The notes under the pieces were generated by a model, which had not been told where the DNA came from, searched no databases, and saw only the letters and a list, made by a program, of their open reading frames with translations. From Paenibacillus alvei DSM 29 (lineage in GTDB: Bacteria; Bacillota; Bacilli; Paenibacillales; Paenibacillaceae): a DNA stretch of 64,000 nucleotides. Positions within the stretch are counted from its first letter, which is position 1; every line of letters begins with the position of its first letter. Made by a program: the position numbers and the translations under genes. Where the stretch lies: NCBI RefSeq assembly GCF_000293805.1, contig NZ_AMBZ01000002.1:581001-645000 (forward strand), read 5' to 3'. Below are positions 10,126 through 19,140 of the stretch, piece by piece.

Positions 10126-13125
10126 TTACAGAAGCTTACTTTGCTTCGCCTTCTTCAAGAACTTATCACTAGACTTATTAATCGTCTTCTTCAAGCCTAC
10201 ACCAAGTACAAAGGCAATTCCGATATAAATCAACAGGATGAGTACATGCTTCGTTACGACATCCCACAGAATTCCCCCCACGGCTTCTCGCATAATGCCG
10301 ATTGCATGTGTGAATGGCAGGAACGGATTCAGCTTCTGGAAGAACTTCGGCGTCATTTGAATCGGGAATGTACCGCCCGAGGCTGCCAATTGGAACACGA
10401 GCAATACAATGGATAGCGCCTTCCCTACATTTCCGAATACCGATACCAACGTATAGACGATACTGACGAATATGATACTGATGAAAATCCCGAATGCGAA
10501 GAACCAGAACTTATGCACGACATACGTTTTGAGCAGGAACATGTCGCCCAATGTCACGATCATACTCTGACATATCCCGATCGTTACAAAGGTCATCCAA
10601 CGTCCGAAGTACACTTGGTAGCTCTTATAATCTTGCTTGTTCTCGATATCCACAATCAGCATGGAGATAAGCAGCAAGCCGCCAACCCATAATGCCAATG
10701 TCGTAAAGAACGGTGACATCGCTGATCCATAGTTCGGAACTGGGAACAATTCATGTTGGTTGAGCAGTACCGGCTCTGCAAAGAACTGGCTTTCCTTTGC
10801 AGCATCTTTGCGAAGCAAATCAATGATTTGATCCAGGTCGCCTTTTGCTTCGAATTCACGGATTTTAGCAGCGATATCCTTTACTTTCTTTTTGAGTTCC
10901 GGGTATTTGTCACTAAATTCATTCAGGCCATCTTCCCCAGTATTAATTTTGCCCTTCACATCGGCTAATTGGGCTTCGATTTCTGGAATCATCGAATATA
11001 CTTCTTTTTTCACGTTCTTGATGAAATCCAGACCTTTGCGGGAATCCTTGACGCCTTTATCGAAGGCAGGGACAACATCCGAATCGATCTTCTTCACGAT
11101 TTTATCAATAGATGCGCTTGTGTCCTTCGTAGAATCATAAATTTTTTGCAGCGCATCCTTCGTCGGCTGATTCGCCTTGCCTGCTGCTTCACTTGCACGC
11201 ATCAGCATATCCGACAAGTCTGCGATTTTCCCTTTCAGCTTATACATGTTATCGACGATATCTGTAATTGCACCGTCGTCTACCGTCTGCTTCATTTTCT
11301 CGGTAGCAGAAATGAGCTGATCCGCCACTTTTTGTCCGCTATCAATATGCTTCTTCGCGTTATTGATTTGATCAATTACTTTGTCCGCTGTATTGCGGTT
11401 CATAACTTTATCGGCCAAATTAATGACATTGCGCGTGCTGACCTGCATTTTATCAATCATGTTCAGAACATCACGATTCAATGCCTGCATGTCTCCGCGA
11501 ATCGTATGGAATCGTGGTTTAATGCTGTTATCGTAATCATTAATGAGCTGACCGACGACCTCACTTGCTCTTGCTATAGCTTCAGCGCCAATCTGCTTGC
11601 CATTGCCTAGTCGATCCTGCAGCAGAGTCAGCTTCGTCTCCATACCCTTCAATTGGGCAATCAGCAGGCCAGTGTCTACGCCAGTCACTTGGGCAAGCTT
11701 ATCCAGTTGATTCTTATACTTCTCCAAGGAGCTTAGCGTAAGCTTCAGCTGATTAGTTAGATCCCCTATAGCTGTATTCAGCTTATCGGATAATGAAGCA
11801 TCTGTTGCACTGCCTTGAATAAGCTTATTGACCCGATCAATCTTCTCTTGCAGCTGGCCAAGATGCTCTCGATACATTTTGCCCAACCGCTCTGCCTCAT
11901 CAAAGGCTTTAGTTACGGTTGGAGCAACCTGCGAGTTCAGGCTCGCTCTTGCCTTATCCAAAATGTTATTTACATCAATAGCCTTATTTCGAATATCCTT
12001 CAGCTTATCGTCGGCAATCGATTTTACAGACTCAACTGTTCTTTGTGCTTCATCCAGACGATTCTTCAAATCCTCTGCGCCCCGCTTCGCATCAGTCAGG
12101 GAGGTTAGCACATTATCGAACATTCCGTTATTTCTTAAATTGCGGTCTATATCTTCCACAGTCGTGATTACACGCTGCAAGGAATTCATCCCGGACTCCA
12201 CTTCAGCACTCTTCTTGGCGAGCTCTGTTTCCACTTTGCCAAGGTCGAAGTCCGAGTTCATAATATTTTCTGCAACCTTCGATGTATCATTGACGACACC
12301 CTGCAGCTTGCGCAAATTATCTTTGACAACCGGCACTTCCTTATGGAAAGTATCATTGCCCTCATCGATCAGATTCTCTGCATCTGCAATTACCGAATCC
12401 GGTCGATTTTCAAAGCGTTTGATGACACGAATTGCGGACTCTGCCTTACTTACAAAGTCCTTTGCCTTTATAATATCCACTTGGCCCGACTTCATCAGCT
12501 TCTCGATTTCCGGAAGCTTCTCTTCCAGCTTGAAGATGTTGTCTCTCAGCTTCTTAATATCGGGTTCATTCGTCTCCAGCTTGAGGCCCACATCATTGAA
12601 AATATCGAAGATTGCTTTATTTGCCGTCTCGACAAAGTTGCTGCTGATATTTGATACAAGCGTTGAAGCTCCTGCACCCGCAACCTTTGGCGATATCGCG
12701 TTAATCTTTTCATTAATGTAGTAATCGAGCTGCGCCTTTTCTGGGTGATCCGAAATAACGGAAGAAATCTTCTCTGAGAAATCCTCAGGAATAACAATGG
12801 CCGCGTAGTAGTCGCCATGGTTGACCCCTTTGACAGCTTCTTCCTTCGTGACAAATTTCCACCCTAACTTGTTATTTTCCTTTAACTGATCCATGACCTT
12901 TTTCCCGACATCAAGATCCTTGCCTTCCACCTTAGCACCTTTATCCAAGTTCGCAACCGCAACCGCTACGTCCTTCGTATTGGCATACGGATCCCAAGAT
13001 GGGAGAATATTGAACCATGCATACAGGGAGGGCAGAATCACTACTGCTAAAATGACAATAATTGCAGCAGGATTGGTTATAATGTTGCGAAGATCCGTTT
13101 TATAAATGCGTAAGATGTTCTTCAT
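10126..13125 (-). CDS. yhgE: YhgE/Pip-family membrane protein, copy 2 (full length)
   Basis: A 999-residue protein starting MKNILRIYKTDLRNI. Membrane helix near residues 18-40 (ending LPSLYAWFNILPSWDPYANTKD), a YhgE/Pip N-domain to about residue 200, then roughly 540 residues of heptad-rich helix, and a C-terminal block of about six membrane helices (~790-985) ending in a Lys-rich tail. It is paralogous to the frameshifted copy at 6303-8452 in both terminal domains. It sits 21 bp after a TetR-type gene on the same strand, so the two probably form an operon and the regulator probably controls it. The family resembles ABC-2 export permeases without an ATPase; a transport or phage-receptor role is known only for relatives. 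Confidence 0.88.
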   Translation of the reverse strand: MKNILRIYKTDLRNIITNPAAIIVILAVVILPSLYAWFNILPSWDPYANTKDVAVAVANLDKGAKVEGKDLDVGKKVMDQLKENNKLGWKFVTKEEAVKGVNHGDYYAAIVIPEDFSEKISSVISDHPEKAQLDYYINEKINAISPKVAGAGASTLVSNISSNFVETANKAIFDIFNDVGLKLETNEPDIKKLRDNIFKLEEKLPEIEKLMKSGQVDIIKAKDFVSKAESAIRVIKRFENRPDSVIADAENLIDEGNDTFHKEVPVVKDNLRKLQGVVNDTSKVAENIMNSDFDLGKVETELAKKSAEVESGMNSLQRVITTVEDIDRNLRNNGMFDNVLTSLTDAKRGAEDLKNRLDEAQRTVESVKSIADDKLKDIRNKAIDVNNILDKARASLNSQVAPTVTKAFDEAERLGKMYREHLGQLQEKIDRVNKLIQGSATDASLSDKLNTAIGDLTNQLKLTLSSLEKYKNQLDKLAQVTGVDTGLLIAQLKGMETKLTLLQDRLGNGKQIGAEAIARASEVVGQLINDYDNSIKPRFHTIRGDMQALNRDVLNMIDKMQVSTRNVINLADKVMNRNTADKVIDQINNAKKHIDSGQKVADQLISATEKMKQTVDDGAITDIVDNMYKLKGKIADLSDMLMRASEAAGKANQPTKDALQKIYDSTKDTSASIDKIVKKIDSDVVPAFDKGVKDSRKGLDFIKNVKKEVYSMIPEIEAQLADVKGKINTGEDGLNEFSDKYPELKKKVKDIAAKIREFEAKGDLDQIIDLLRKDAAKESQFFAEPVLLNQHELFPVPNYGSAMSPFFTTLALWVGGLLLISMLIVDIENKQDYKSYQVYFGRWMTFVTIGICQSMIVTLGDMFLLKTYVVHKFWFFAFGIFISIIFVSIVYTLVSVFGNVGKALSIVLLVFQLAASGGTFPIQMTPKFFQKLNPFLPFTHAIGIMREAVGGILWDVVTKHVLILLIYIGIAFVLGVGLKKTINKSSDKFLKKAKQSKLL

Positions 13126-13146
13126 CCCACTGCCACCACCATTCTT

Positions 13147-13758
13147 CTAAATAATATGTATTGCGTTATCCGATTCTCGCAATTCTGTTTGTGCTGCCCC
13201 ATTCATTAAATAAAATTCCAGCAACTGTGGTATCTGGCCTTGATGAAAAGCCTGAGCCCGCTTCGGCCAATCTACCGCTAAAGCCACATAGGTTCTTATA
13301 AATAGGAAAGCCGTTAGTTCAGCATCGCAGCTTTTTAACTCTCCAGAATGAATAGCTAGCTCCACTTGCTCCTTCACAAAGTGCTGGAGCGCATCTTCAA
13401 CCTTGCCTATTTTCGACATTACAATCTCGGTACCCATTTCCCTCATCTCGTGTGAGAGAACGACCATCAAATCATGCTTGGATCGAAACTCCAATACGTT
13501 GTGAAGCGTACGGTGCAGATTCTCTAAGAAGGTTGCACCTTGCTGGATAGACGACTTTGCAATTTCCAAAATGTCTTGAATGAACCCTTTCATAATCGCT
13601 TCTAACAGCTCTTCCTTATTCGGAAAAAAGCGATAAATCGTACCTTTTCCAACATGTGCAAGTCTCGCAATCTGATCCATGGTGCTGCCTTTATAACCAT
13701 ATAGTGAAAATGACTGTGTTGCTGCCTCTATTATTCTCGTTCTTCGATCAACGATCAT
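13147..13758 (-). CDS. TetR/AcrR-family transcriptional regulator
   Basis: A 203-residue protein. I chose ATG 13758 (or the adjacent ATG 13761) because AGGAGG ends 7 (or 4) nt before it. Residues ~1-50 carry the TetR helix-turn-helix: IIEAATQSFSLYGYKGSTM, then IARLAHVGKGTIYRFFPNKEEL. The C-terminal ligand-binding part is variable, as usual. It is the first gene of a likely two-gene operon with the YhgE paralogue, so self-repression together with yhgE control is the simplest model. The 180-bp upstream region should hold its operator; I did not identify a clear palindrome. Confidence 0.93.
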   Translation of the reverse strand: MIVDRRTRIIEAATQSFSLYGYKGSTMDQIARLAHVGKGTIYRFFPNKEELLEAIMKGFIQDILEIAKSSIQQGATFLENLHRTLHNVLEFRSKHDLMVVLSHEMREMGTEIVMSKIGKVEDALQHFVKEQVELAIHSGELKSCDAELTAFLFIRTYVALAVDWPKRAQAFHQGQIPQLLEFYLMNGAAQTELRESDNAIHII

Positions 13759-13896
13759 CATAATTCCTCCTTTCCGCAAAGAGGCGATTTTGAACAGGCT
13801 TCAGAACTACAGAACTGATCGTGAATTTTGGTCATTCATTCTTGCTATTATACTTCCAGTAAAATGAATTTGCAAGAAACAACACATTTTAGACAC

Positions 13897-13929
13897 AAAA
13901 AAGCGCCCTATCTCATTGACAGAACGCTT
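13897..13929 (-). terminator. Terminator after the MBL-fold gene
   Basis: Read on the minus strand, a 12-bp stem containing G-U pairs (13918-13929 with 13901-13912) and a 5-nt loop is followed by a run of T residues. It lies 13 bp after the stop of the metallo-hydrolase gene. Confidence 0.75.
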
Positions 13930-13941
13930 GTAACCGTTTTC

Positions 13942-14685
13942 CTATTCCAAGATTTTGCTGCTCATGGGTACAGCTCCCCACTTCCGCTCTGCATCCTGAA
14001 TCGCTTGATCCATGACAGAAACTGGGTTCACAATCATTCCCCCATGACCAACAGCAAGCAGGGTAGGCTGCAATGCTATTAGCTTGCATGCACTCGCCAA
14101 TGCGGCTTCCTTATTCCAAGTTGCCATTGCAGGGAATGGGAATAGCGGCTTGAACATCCCCGACACTGCAACCCCTCCCCGAATCTGAAAAGCATCGCCT
14201 GCAAGCAGAGCTCCATCCCTTGTATCATAGAAAGCCATCATACCTGGTGTGTGTCCTGGTGCAAGCACAGCGCGTAAAGATCCTATCCTTTGTCCATCTT
14301 GCAGGAAAACATCCGGCTTCGTCCGAATCGTCCCTTCTTTCGGTACACCACCGCGAATTGGTGTTACAGGCTCACCAGCCTCTAATGTTCGATTCCCTGC
14401 CAACAGTTTGGCATCACGAGCAGAGATCAATACCTGAGCATCAGGAAGCTCTTGCTTCAAAGCATCCAGAGCACCAATGTGATCATCATGTGCATGAGTA
14501 AGCAAGATACGTGTAATCGGCTTTCCAATTTGCTTAGCTGCCTTCAATATACTAACTGCACTATAAGGAAGAGCAGCATCCACCAATGTCAGTCCGTGCT
14601 CCTCTTCAACCAAATAACAATTCACCGGAAACAAACGTGGAAGGAAAGACAGTTGAAAGATGTGACCTTGCTTACGCATACGCAT
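13942..14685 (-). CDS. MBL-fold metallo-hydrolase
   Basis: A 247-residue protein with the metallo-beta-lactamase-fold metal motif THAHDDH (about residues 64-70), an APGHTPG segment with a further metal-binding His, LLAGDAF and AVGHGG near the end. This pattern fits the YqjP/YflN-like hydrolase group rather than true lactamases. The substrate is unknown. A two-metal hydrolase acting in the cytoplasm is expected, since there is no signal peptide. AAGGGA precedes the start. It has its own terminator and is monocistronic. Confidence 0.85.
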   Translation of the reverse strand: MRMRKQGHIFQLSFLPRLFPVNCYLVEEEHGLTLVDAALPYSAVSILKAAKQIGKPITRILLTHAHDDHIGALDALKQELPDAQVLISARDAKLLAGNRTLEAGEPVTPIRGGVPKEGTIRTKPDVFLQDGQRIGSLRAVLAPGHTPGMMAFYDTRDGALLAGDAFQIRGGVAVSGMFKPLFPFPAMATWNKEAALASACKLIALQPTLLAVGHGGMIVNPVSVMDQAIQDAERKWGAVPMSSKILE

Positions 14686-15110
14686 GAATGACCATTCCCT
14701 TCTAACTAATTGTAATTATATATTAACTAATGTTATTAGTTTTTGCAAGAAGAAATTTCCCTATTGCTTTGCATAGCATGTCCTCTCTCTAAATAGGCTT
14801 ACTAAACGAAATCGTTGTACATTTTCGGCCAGATAAAGCGTTCAATGCCCCATAGCTCTTTGTTTTTGGCTATCCACATGTGGATAACTATTCTCCATAG
14901 TCCCACTATTTCTTATCCACATATTCATCCACGTTATCACCAGCCGCTGACTATTTCTACAGATGGCTGTCATCCCTCTTTTCACTCCTCTATATTCTCC
15001 GAGACACATGACATAACTGTAAGGATGCTGTTGGGTAAATCGATTTGTCCTTCCTCTTGTACTTGTTATGATAAGACTCAGGAATATGGATAACCCGGAG
15101 GTAACCACAT
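14686..15110. other. Intergenic region with a cluster of DnaA boxes
   Basis: No gene is seen. Three 9-mers match the DnaA-box pattern: CTATCCACA at 14870-14878 (plus), directly abutting TGTGGATAA at 14879-14887 (minus), and the perfect TTATCCACA at 14913-14921 (plus). Weaker matches follow to 14943. The cluster lies about 40 kb from oriC and just upstream of the YxeA-like lipoprotein gene. B. subtilis has comparable DnaA-box clusters outside oriC that titrate DnaA or regulate genes; that role here is inference. Confidence 0.7.
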
Positions 15111-15437
15111 ATGAAGAGAATAATCACTTTATTCGCAGTCATCACCTTATTTACAAGTATTCTTGTCGGCTGTGACTATAATCGAGACGGCAAGCAGCAA
15201 TATTATGTCCAAACTGTTGGCGATCCAAATGAGCAAGGTGAGTATACACTCCCTGCATTTGATGAAAACGGCAATGAGAAAAAGCTTACTTTTATGAAAA
15301 CAGGGGAAAATCGCAAGTTTAAAGAACATGCCTTTTTACGTGTCTATGTCAAAGATGAGGAACGAGTAACTGCCTACGAAGAGATAAGCAAGGATGAGTT
15401 GCCGGATAAGGTTAAGGACAAGCTGAATGTAAAATAA
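15111..15437 (+). CDS. YxeA-family lipoprotein
   Basis: A 108-residue protein with a lipoprotein signal (LFTSILVGC, lipobox Cys at residue 20). The mature part contains YYVQTVGDPNEQGEYTLPAF, FDENGNEKKLTF, an Arg/Lys-rich stretch and YEEISKDELPDKVKDKL, which is the YxeA (DUF1093) pattern. The function of the family is not established; it is surface-anchored. GGAGG lies about 9 nt before the ATG. A DnaA-box cluster lies 190-240 bp upstream. Confidence 0.88.
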   Translation: MKRIITLFAVITLFTSILVGCDYNRDGKQQYYVQTVGDPNEQGEYTLPAFDENGNEKKLTFMKTGENRKFKEHAFLRVYVKDEERVTAYEEISKDELPDKVKDKLNVK

Positions 15438-15470
15438 CTTACTGCCATTCACTCCTAATCAACTAACGCA

Positions 15471-15514
15471 AAAAAACAAGGGCGTATCCCCACCTCGGGG
15501 GCAGCGCCCTTGTT
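15471..15514. terminator. Strong terminator, mainly for the minus strand
   Basis: A 10-bp stem (15475-15484 with 15505-15514) holds an inner CCCC/GGGG pair and is preceded on the plus strand by A7, giving a T-run on the minus strand. It ends the CxxH/CxxC gene transcript (stop at 15590) and may also catch readthrough from the convergent YxeA-like gene. Confidence 0.85.
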
Positions 15515-15589
15515 GTGTACACTCTATTGAACCGTATGAACGAATTAGCCCCTGTCTTGCTGCACAGACCAATACGCCCAACGACAAGA

Positions 15590-15760
15590 CTACACGACCA
15601 GAAACTTTGCTTCTTGCTCGCAATCCATACAGCACTTGATTGGCCGTTCCCAATCACTGAATTCTACGCCATCCAAATCGACTACATCAGGCGCATCTTC
15701 GAACTCATCTACAAAATTGTCAATTGCCAATTCTACATGCTCTTTACAGACTACGTACAT
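15590..15760 (-). CDS. CxxH/CxxC protein (small putative metal-binding protein)
   Basis: A 56-residue minus-strand gene, ATG at 15760 behind AGAGGGA, stop TAG at 15590. It begins MYVVCKEH and ends with CCMDCEQEAKFLVV, giving one CxxH and one CxxC motif separated by an acidic middle (DEFEDAPDVVDLDGVEF). This matches the family called CxxH/CxxC protein in Bacillus and Paenibacillus, which lies next to htrA in many genomes, as here. Four potential zinc ligands suggest a single metal site; the function is unknown. It lies 112 bp downstream of htrA and has a strong terminator. Confidence 0.88.
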   Translation of the reverse strand: MYVVCKEHVELAIDNFVDEFEDAPDVVDLDGVEFSDWERPIKCCMDCEQEAKFLVV

Positions 15761-15872
15761 GTCGTTCCCTCTTTCTCGCTAATCTTGCTGTATTATTACG
15801 TCCATCATAACATAAATAGGACAAGTACGGGGAAAAGACCTTTGTTTTCCCCATCAATGGACATTGATTAGT

Positions 15873-17120
15873 TTATCCGCCCTGCTGCGGCTTATCCTCA
15901 AGCTGTACAGTCGTCATCATCAGCTTGCCTTCACGATAGAAGTGAACCTCCATCGTTTCCCCGATCTTCTTCTTCTCATATAGGTATTTGCGCAGGTCGC
16001 GGGTTTGACCAATGGCCTCATTATCGAAGCGGATAATCACGTCATTCAGCTTCAATCCCGCCTTCTTCGCTGGCCCTGTGGCTTCCAGTACAATGACCCC
16101 GTTCTTCACTTCATGTGGCAGCTTCAGATCATTGCGCTGCTCCTCTGTAATTGGGGCATAAGGATTCGTCAGATCGATCGTATAGACGCCCAAGTAAGGC
16201 CGAACCACCTTGCCATTCTTCATAATCTCATTCACAATTGACATCACTTCATTCGTCGGGATCGCGAATCCAAGACCCTCAACGCCGGTCGTAGCAATCT
16301 TCATTGTATTGATGCCGATGACCTGTCCCTGCAAGTTTACGAGCGCACCGCCGCTATTGCCTTCATTAATGGCTGCATCCGTCTGGATGACCATCTGCTC
16401 CCAGTCATATACGCCATCCTGGTTTAGGGAGACCGGGATTAGCCGTTTCGTATAACTAACGATACCAGCAGTCAGAGATCCGCCGAGACCGAGCGGGTTG
16501 CCGATTGCCACCACGGTTTCCCCAAGGCGCAGCTGCCGTGAATCCCCAATCTCCGCAACCGTTGTTACACCTGCATCATCAATGCGAAGAACCGCAACGT
16601 CCATCACGCGATCCTTGCCTACGAGCTCTGCATTTTTACGCTGTCCGTTCGAAAGCACGACCTCCAGCTTGTCTGCTCCCTGCACAACATGCTCATTTGT
16701 CAGGATGAACGCTTTGCCATCATCGCGCTTGATAATTACACCCGATCCCAGATTCGTATCCTTCTCATCCTCGGTCTCAGGTGCCGCTAATCGCTTCTGC
16801 TCATTGACAATGCTGACGACTGCGGGGCCAACCTTATCCGCTACAGATACAATCCGATCATAGGGATCAACTGTTCCCGCAGTATTGACTGCTACAGGCT
16901 GTGGGGACGTGCCGCTCCCTACGATCCAGCTATATACAATAACCGCTGACAAGGCACTGACTACCGAGCTTACGATAGCTACTTGCACGGTAGACCATTT
17001 GCGGCCAGACCAATTGGATCTGCCCAGAATCCATCCTGTTCTTGCTTCACGTTCCTGCCATCTTCGCTTTACCCTGCCAGACACCTTTGTCGAGAAAAAA
17101 TCATCATCAAACAAGCACAT
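15873..17120 (-). CDS. htrA: HtrA/DegP-type serine protease, membrane-anchored
   Basis: A 415-residue protein from ATG 17120; GGGGAG lies 8 nt upstream, while an earlier possible TTG start overlaps that RBS. A cytoplasmic basic stretch is followed by one membrane helix (~45-68). The trypsin-like domain carries the catalytic triad: His in LTNEHVVQ, Asp in DVAVLRID, Ser in NEGNSGGALV. A PDZ domain (from about VRPYLGVYTIDL) ends the protein. It degrades or refolds misfolded extracytoplasmic proteins. Position beside walJ matches yyxA/htrC of Bacillus. A GGGGAAAA/TTTTCCCC hairpin at 15829-15852 follows the stop but lacks a clear T-run. Confidence 0.93.
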   Translation of the reverse strand: MCLFDDDFFSTKVSGRVKRRWQEREARTGWILGRSNWSGRKWSTVQVAIVSSVVSALSAVIVYSWIVGSGTSPQPVAVNTAGTVDPYDRIVSVADKVGPAVVSIVNEQKRLAAPETEDEKDTNLGSGVIIKRDDGKAFILTNEHVVQGADKLEVVLSNGQRKNAELVGKDRVMDVAVLRIDDAGVTTVAEIGDSRQLRLGETVVAIGNPLGLGGSLTAGIVSYTKRLIPVSLNQDGVYDWEQMVIQTDAAINEGNSGGALVNLQGQVIGINTMKIATTGVEGLGFAIPTNEVMSIVNEIMKNGKVVRPYLGVYTIDLTNPYAPITEEQRNDLKLPHEVKNGVIVLEATGPAKKAGLKLNDVIIRFDNEAIGQTRDLRKYLYEKKKIGETMEVHFYREGKLMMTTVQLEDKPQQGG

Positions 17121-17361
17121 CCGAACAACTCCCCTCAACCCTCCAACCGGGATCGATCCACGCGTTGAATCGATGCCTAAGCAGCATCATCACCATGGAA
17201 TGATATGGCTGAAAATCGTCAACACTATATATTAATGCATACTATGAGCTTGTCATGTAAAAAGAAATGTACTAGATTTGCAAGCTTGTACATATTCTAT
17301 CATACAAACAGGAAGTTGAGAGAACAATATCCCTTCCCTAATCGAAAGGAGCTATCGATTT

Positions 17362-17586
17362 ATGACGACAACTAACCCAATTTGGTCAGACATCGACCTC
17401 GTCGGTCAACTCGCTGATATGAAGGAAGACCAATACCGTCTCACCTTGGCACTATCTACCCTTATGGAGCTGCTCGTGGAGAAGGGTCTGATTACACAAG
17501 AGGATATCTCCCAAAAGGCCAATGACCTTGATAGATGGCTTACAGACGCACCACAGACTTCGCGTGAACCGTATCCCATTCCGTAG
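17362..17586 (+). CDS. Conserved small hypothetical protein
   Basis: A 74-residue acidic, helical protein starting MTTTNPIWSDIDLVG behind AAAGGAG. It contains a leucine-rich segment (LTLALSTLMELLVEKGLITQEDI) that looks like a helix-turn-helix-like or dimerisation hairpin, and no membrane segment. I do not recognise a named family. It is the only plus-strand gene between htrA and walJ, and its last 47 bp overlap the 3' end of the convergent walJ gene. That overlap is unusual but both frames look genuine. Confidence 0.7.
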   Translation: MTTTNPIWSDIDLVGQLADMKEDQYRLTLALSTLMELLVEKGLITQEDISQKANDLDRWLTDAPQTSREPYPIP

Positions 17587-18361
17587 GCTTGTTATAATAC
17601 GTGTCTTTTATTTGCAATTCGCTCTCTTTGAAAAAATGGCCGTTGTCCTCCATGACTCCCTTCACCGTCAAGCGGGCGAGATCCATCATATTGTGATCCA
17701 AGCTCAAGTGGGCCAAATACACACGGCGAGTATTGCCTGTCGCAATCTCGCACAGCGCCTCGCCTGCCGCATCATTGGACAAATGGCCCATATCCCCGAG
17801 TATCCGCCGCTTAATGTTCCATGGATATCGGCCCATACGAAGCATTTCCGTATCGTGGTTCGATTCCAGCACAAGTACATCGGAATCGATAATCTCATCG
17901 CGAACCTTATCGCTCATATAGCCAAGATCCGTCGTAACACTCAGCTTCGTTTCGCCTTCATAGAACTTATAGCCGACCGGCTCGGCAGCATCATGGGAGA
18001 TACCGTACGATTCTACACGCAAATCCCCAAAGTCGCGCGCCTCGCCGGTTTGCATAACAATCCGATTTTCCTCTGCGATTTCACCCACATGCTTCTCAAG
18101 TGCTTCCCAAGTATTTTCGTTGGCATAGATCGGCACATTATGCTTGCGAGAGAATGCACCTAGACCTTTAATATGATCAGAATGCTCATGCGTAACGAAT
18201 ATGGCGTTAATCTGCTTGCCGGAAAGTCCTTGCTCCTCCAGGAGCTGCTCTGTCCGTTTACAGCTCAGGCCCACATCGATCATCACCGTTGCATCCTCGT
18301 TCTGAATGACCGTTGCATTGCCTGTTGATCCACTCGACAATACCGAAAATCGCAAACTCAT
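17540..18361 (-). CDS. walJ: WalJ/YycJ MBL-fold exonuclease
   Basis: A 273-residue metallo-beta-lactamase-fold protein with SSGSTGNATVI near the N terminus and the metal motif THEHSDHIKGLG. B. subtilis YycJ (WalJ) is about 264 residues and is linked to the WalRK operon and DNA metabolism; it has been reported as a 5'-3' DNA exonuclease in mismatch repair. The start overlaps the yycI stop as ATGA, showing translational coupling and membership of the walR-walK-yycH-yycI-walJ operon. Confidence 0.93.
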   Translation of the reverse strand: MSLRFSVLSSGSTGNATVIQNEDATVMIDVGLSCKRTEQLLEEQGLSGKQINAIFVTHEHSDHIKGLGAFSRKHNVPIYANENTWEALEKHVGEIAEENRIVMQTGEARDFGDLRVESYGISHDAAEPVGYKFYEGETKLSVTTDLGYMSDKVRDEIIDSDVLVLESNHDTEMLRMGRYPWNIKRRILGDMGHLSNDAAGEALCEIATGNTRRVYLAHLSLDHNMMDLARLTVKGVMEDNGHFFKESELQIKDTYYNKPTEWDTVHAKSVVRL

Positions 18362-19107
18362 CTATCGTTCTCCTTCTTTCCTTCTTGCGGCGTATCAATC
18401 GCCCCACTTATCGCATTCACATAATAGACTTCATCATTTTCCAACAGGATGCGCCATGATGGCGCCGCCACCTGCGTATTGGCCGCATCGAATATTTGAC
18501 CGTGATAGCCAAGCTGTACATCCTTAACGACAGCTCCAGACATTAAAGCACTCAAAATGACATGCTCCAAAGCTTGAGAAGCCGGCAATATTTTTTGCTC
18601 CTTGCTTTCCTTCGCCTCAATCAGCTCCACATATTGCTGCCGGAAGCCTTGGATCTTCTGCTGACTATGCACGAGATCCAGTGTCACCTCGAATATGGGC
18701 AGCCCGTTCGGCAGCCGCTGATGTAAGACGAAGGTGCCATTCCGACCGGTCAACGGGTCATATCGGTACATTTCGATATGAGGAATGTCCCCTTGAAGCG
18801 ACTTGATCAAATCGTTCTCTGCGAATACAATCTTCGTATCCTGCGGTTGTTTAAGCGGCTCAATCTGCTCTCCGCGCTTCAGGAATCGATACGTAATTTC
18901 ACGTAAGGCCGGAGTTTCCGAAGGAATCTTAGCCGTCACTTGTATCTTCTTCACTTCCATCATCTTCTTTGCCGCGTCAGACAGGGAGGTCCAATCCAGC
19001 TCGGAATGCATTTGGTCGCGTACTTCTTGCCAGAGCTGATAGCCCAGCACAATATTGAGCAGCAGAAAAGCATAGATCAATATATTCTTCGCCCGACTCC
19101 AATCCAT
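18358..19107 (-). CDS. yycI: WalRK regulatory protein YycI
   Basis: A 249-residue protein beginning MDWSRAKNILIYAFLLLNIVLGYQLW, one membrane helix at the N terminus, followed by an extracytoplasmic domain. This is the YycI pattern; YycI and YycH bind and restrain the sensor kinase WalK from outside the membrane. GGAGGAG precedes the start. It lies 33 bp after yycH and overlaps walJ by 4 bp. Confidence 0.93.
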   Translation of the reverse strand: MDWSRAKNILIYAFLLLNIVLGYQLWQEVRDQMHSELDWTSLSDAAKKMMEVKKIQVTAKIPSETPALREITYRFLKRGEQIEPLKQPQDTKIVFAENDLIKSLQGDIPHIEMYRYDPLTGRNGTFVLHQRLPNGLPIFEVTLDLVHSQQKIQGFRQQYVELIEAKESKEQKILPASQALEHVILSALMSGAVVKDVQLGYHGQIFDAANTQVAAPSWRILLENDEVYYVNAISGAIDTPQEGKKENDR

Positions 19108-19140
19108 GTGACTCCTCCCTTCTGATGAGCAATATCCCCT

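Noticed and set aside
11828-12721. A 297-residue plus-strand reading frame
   Set aside because: It is antisense to the YhgE/Pip coding region, has no RBS, and its Ser/Ala/Leu-rich content is an effect of the opposite strand's codons.
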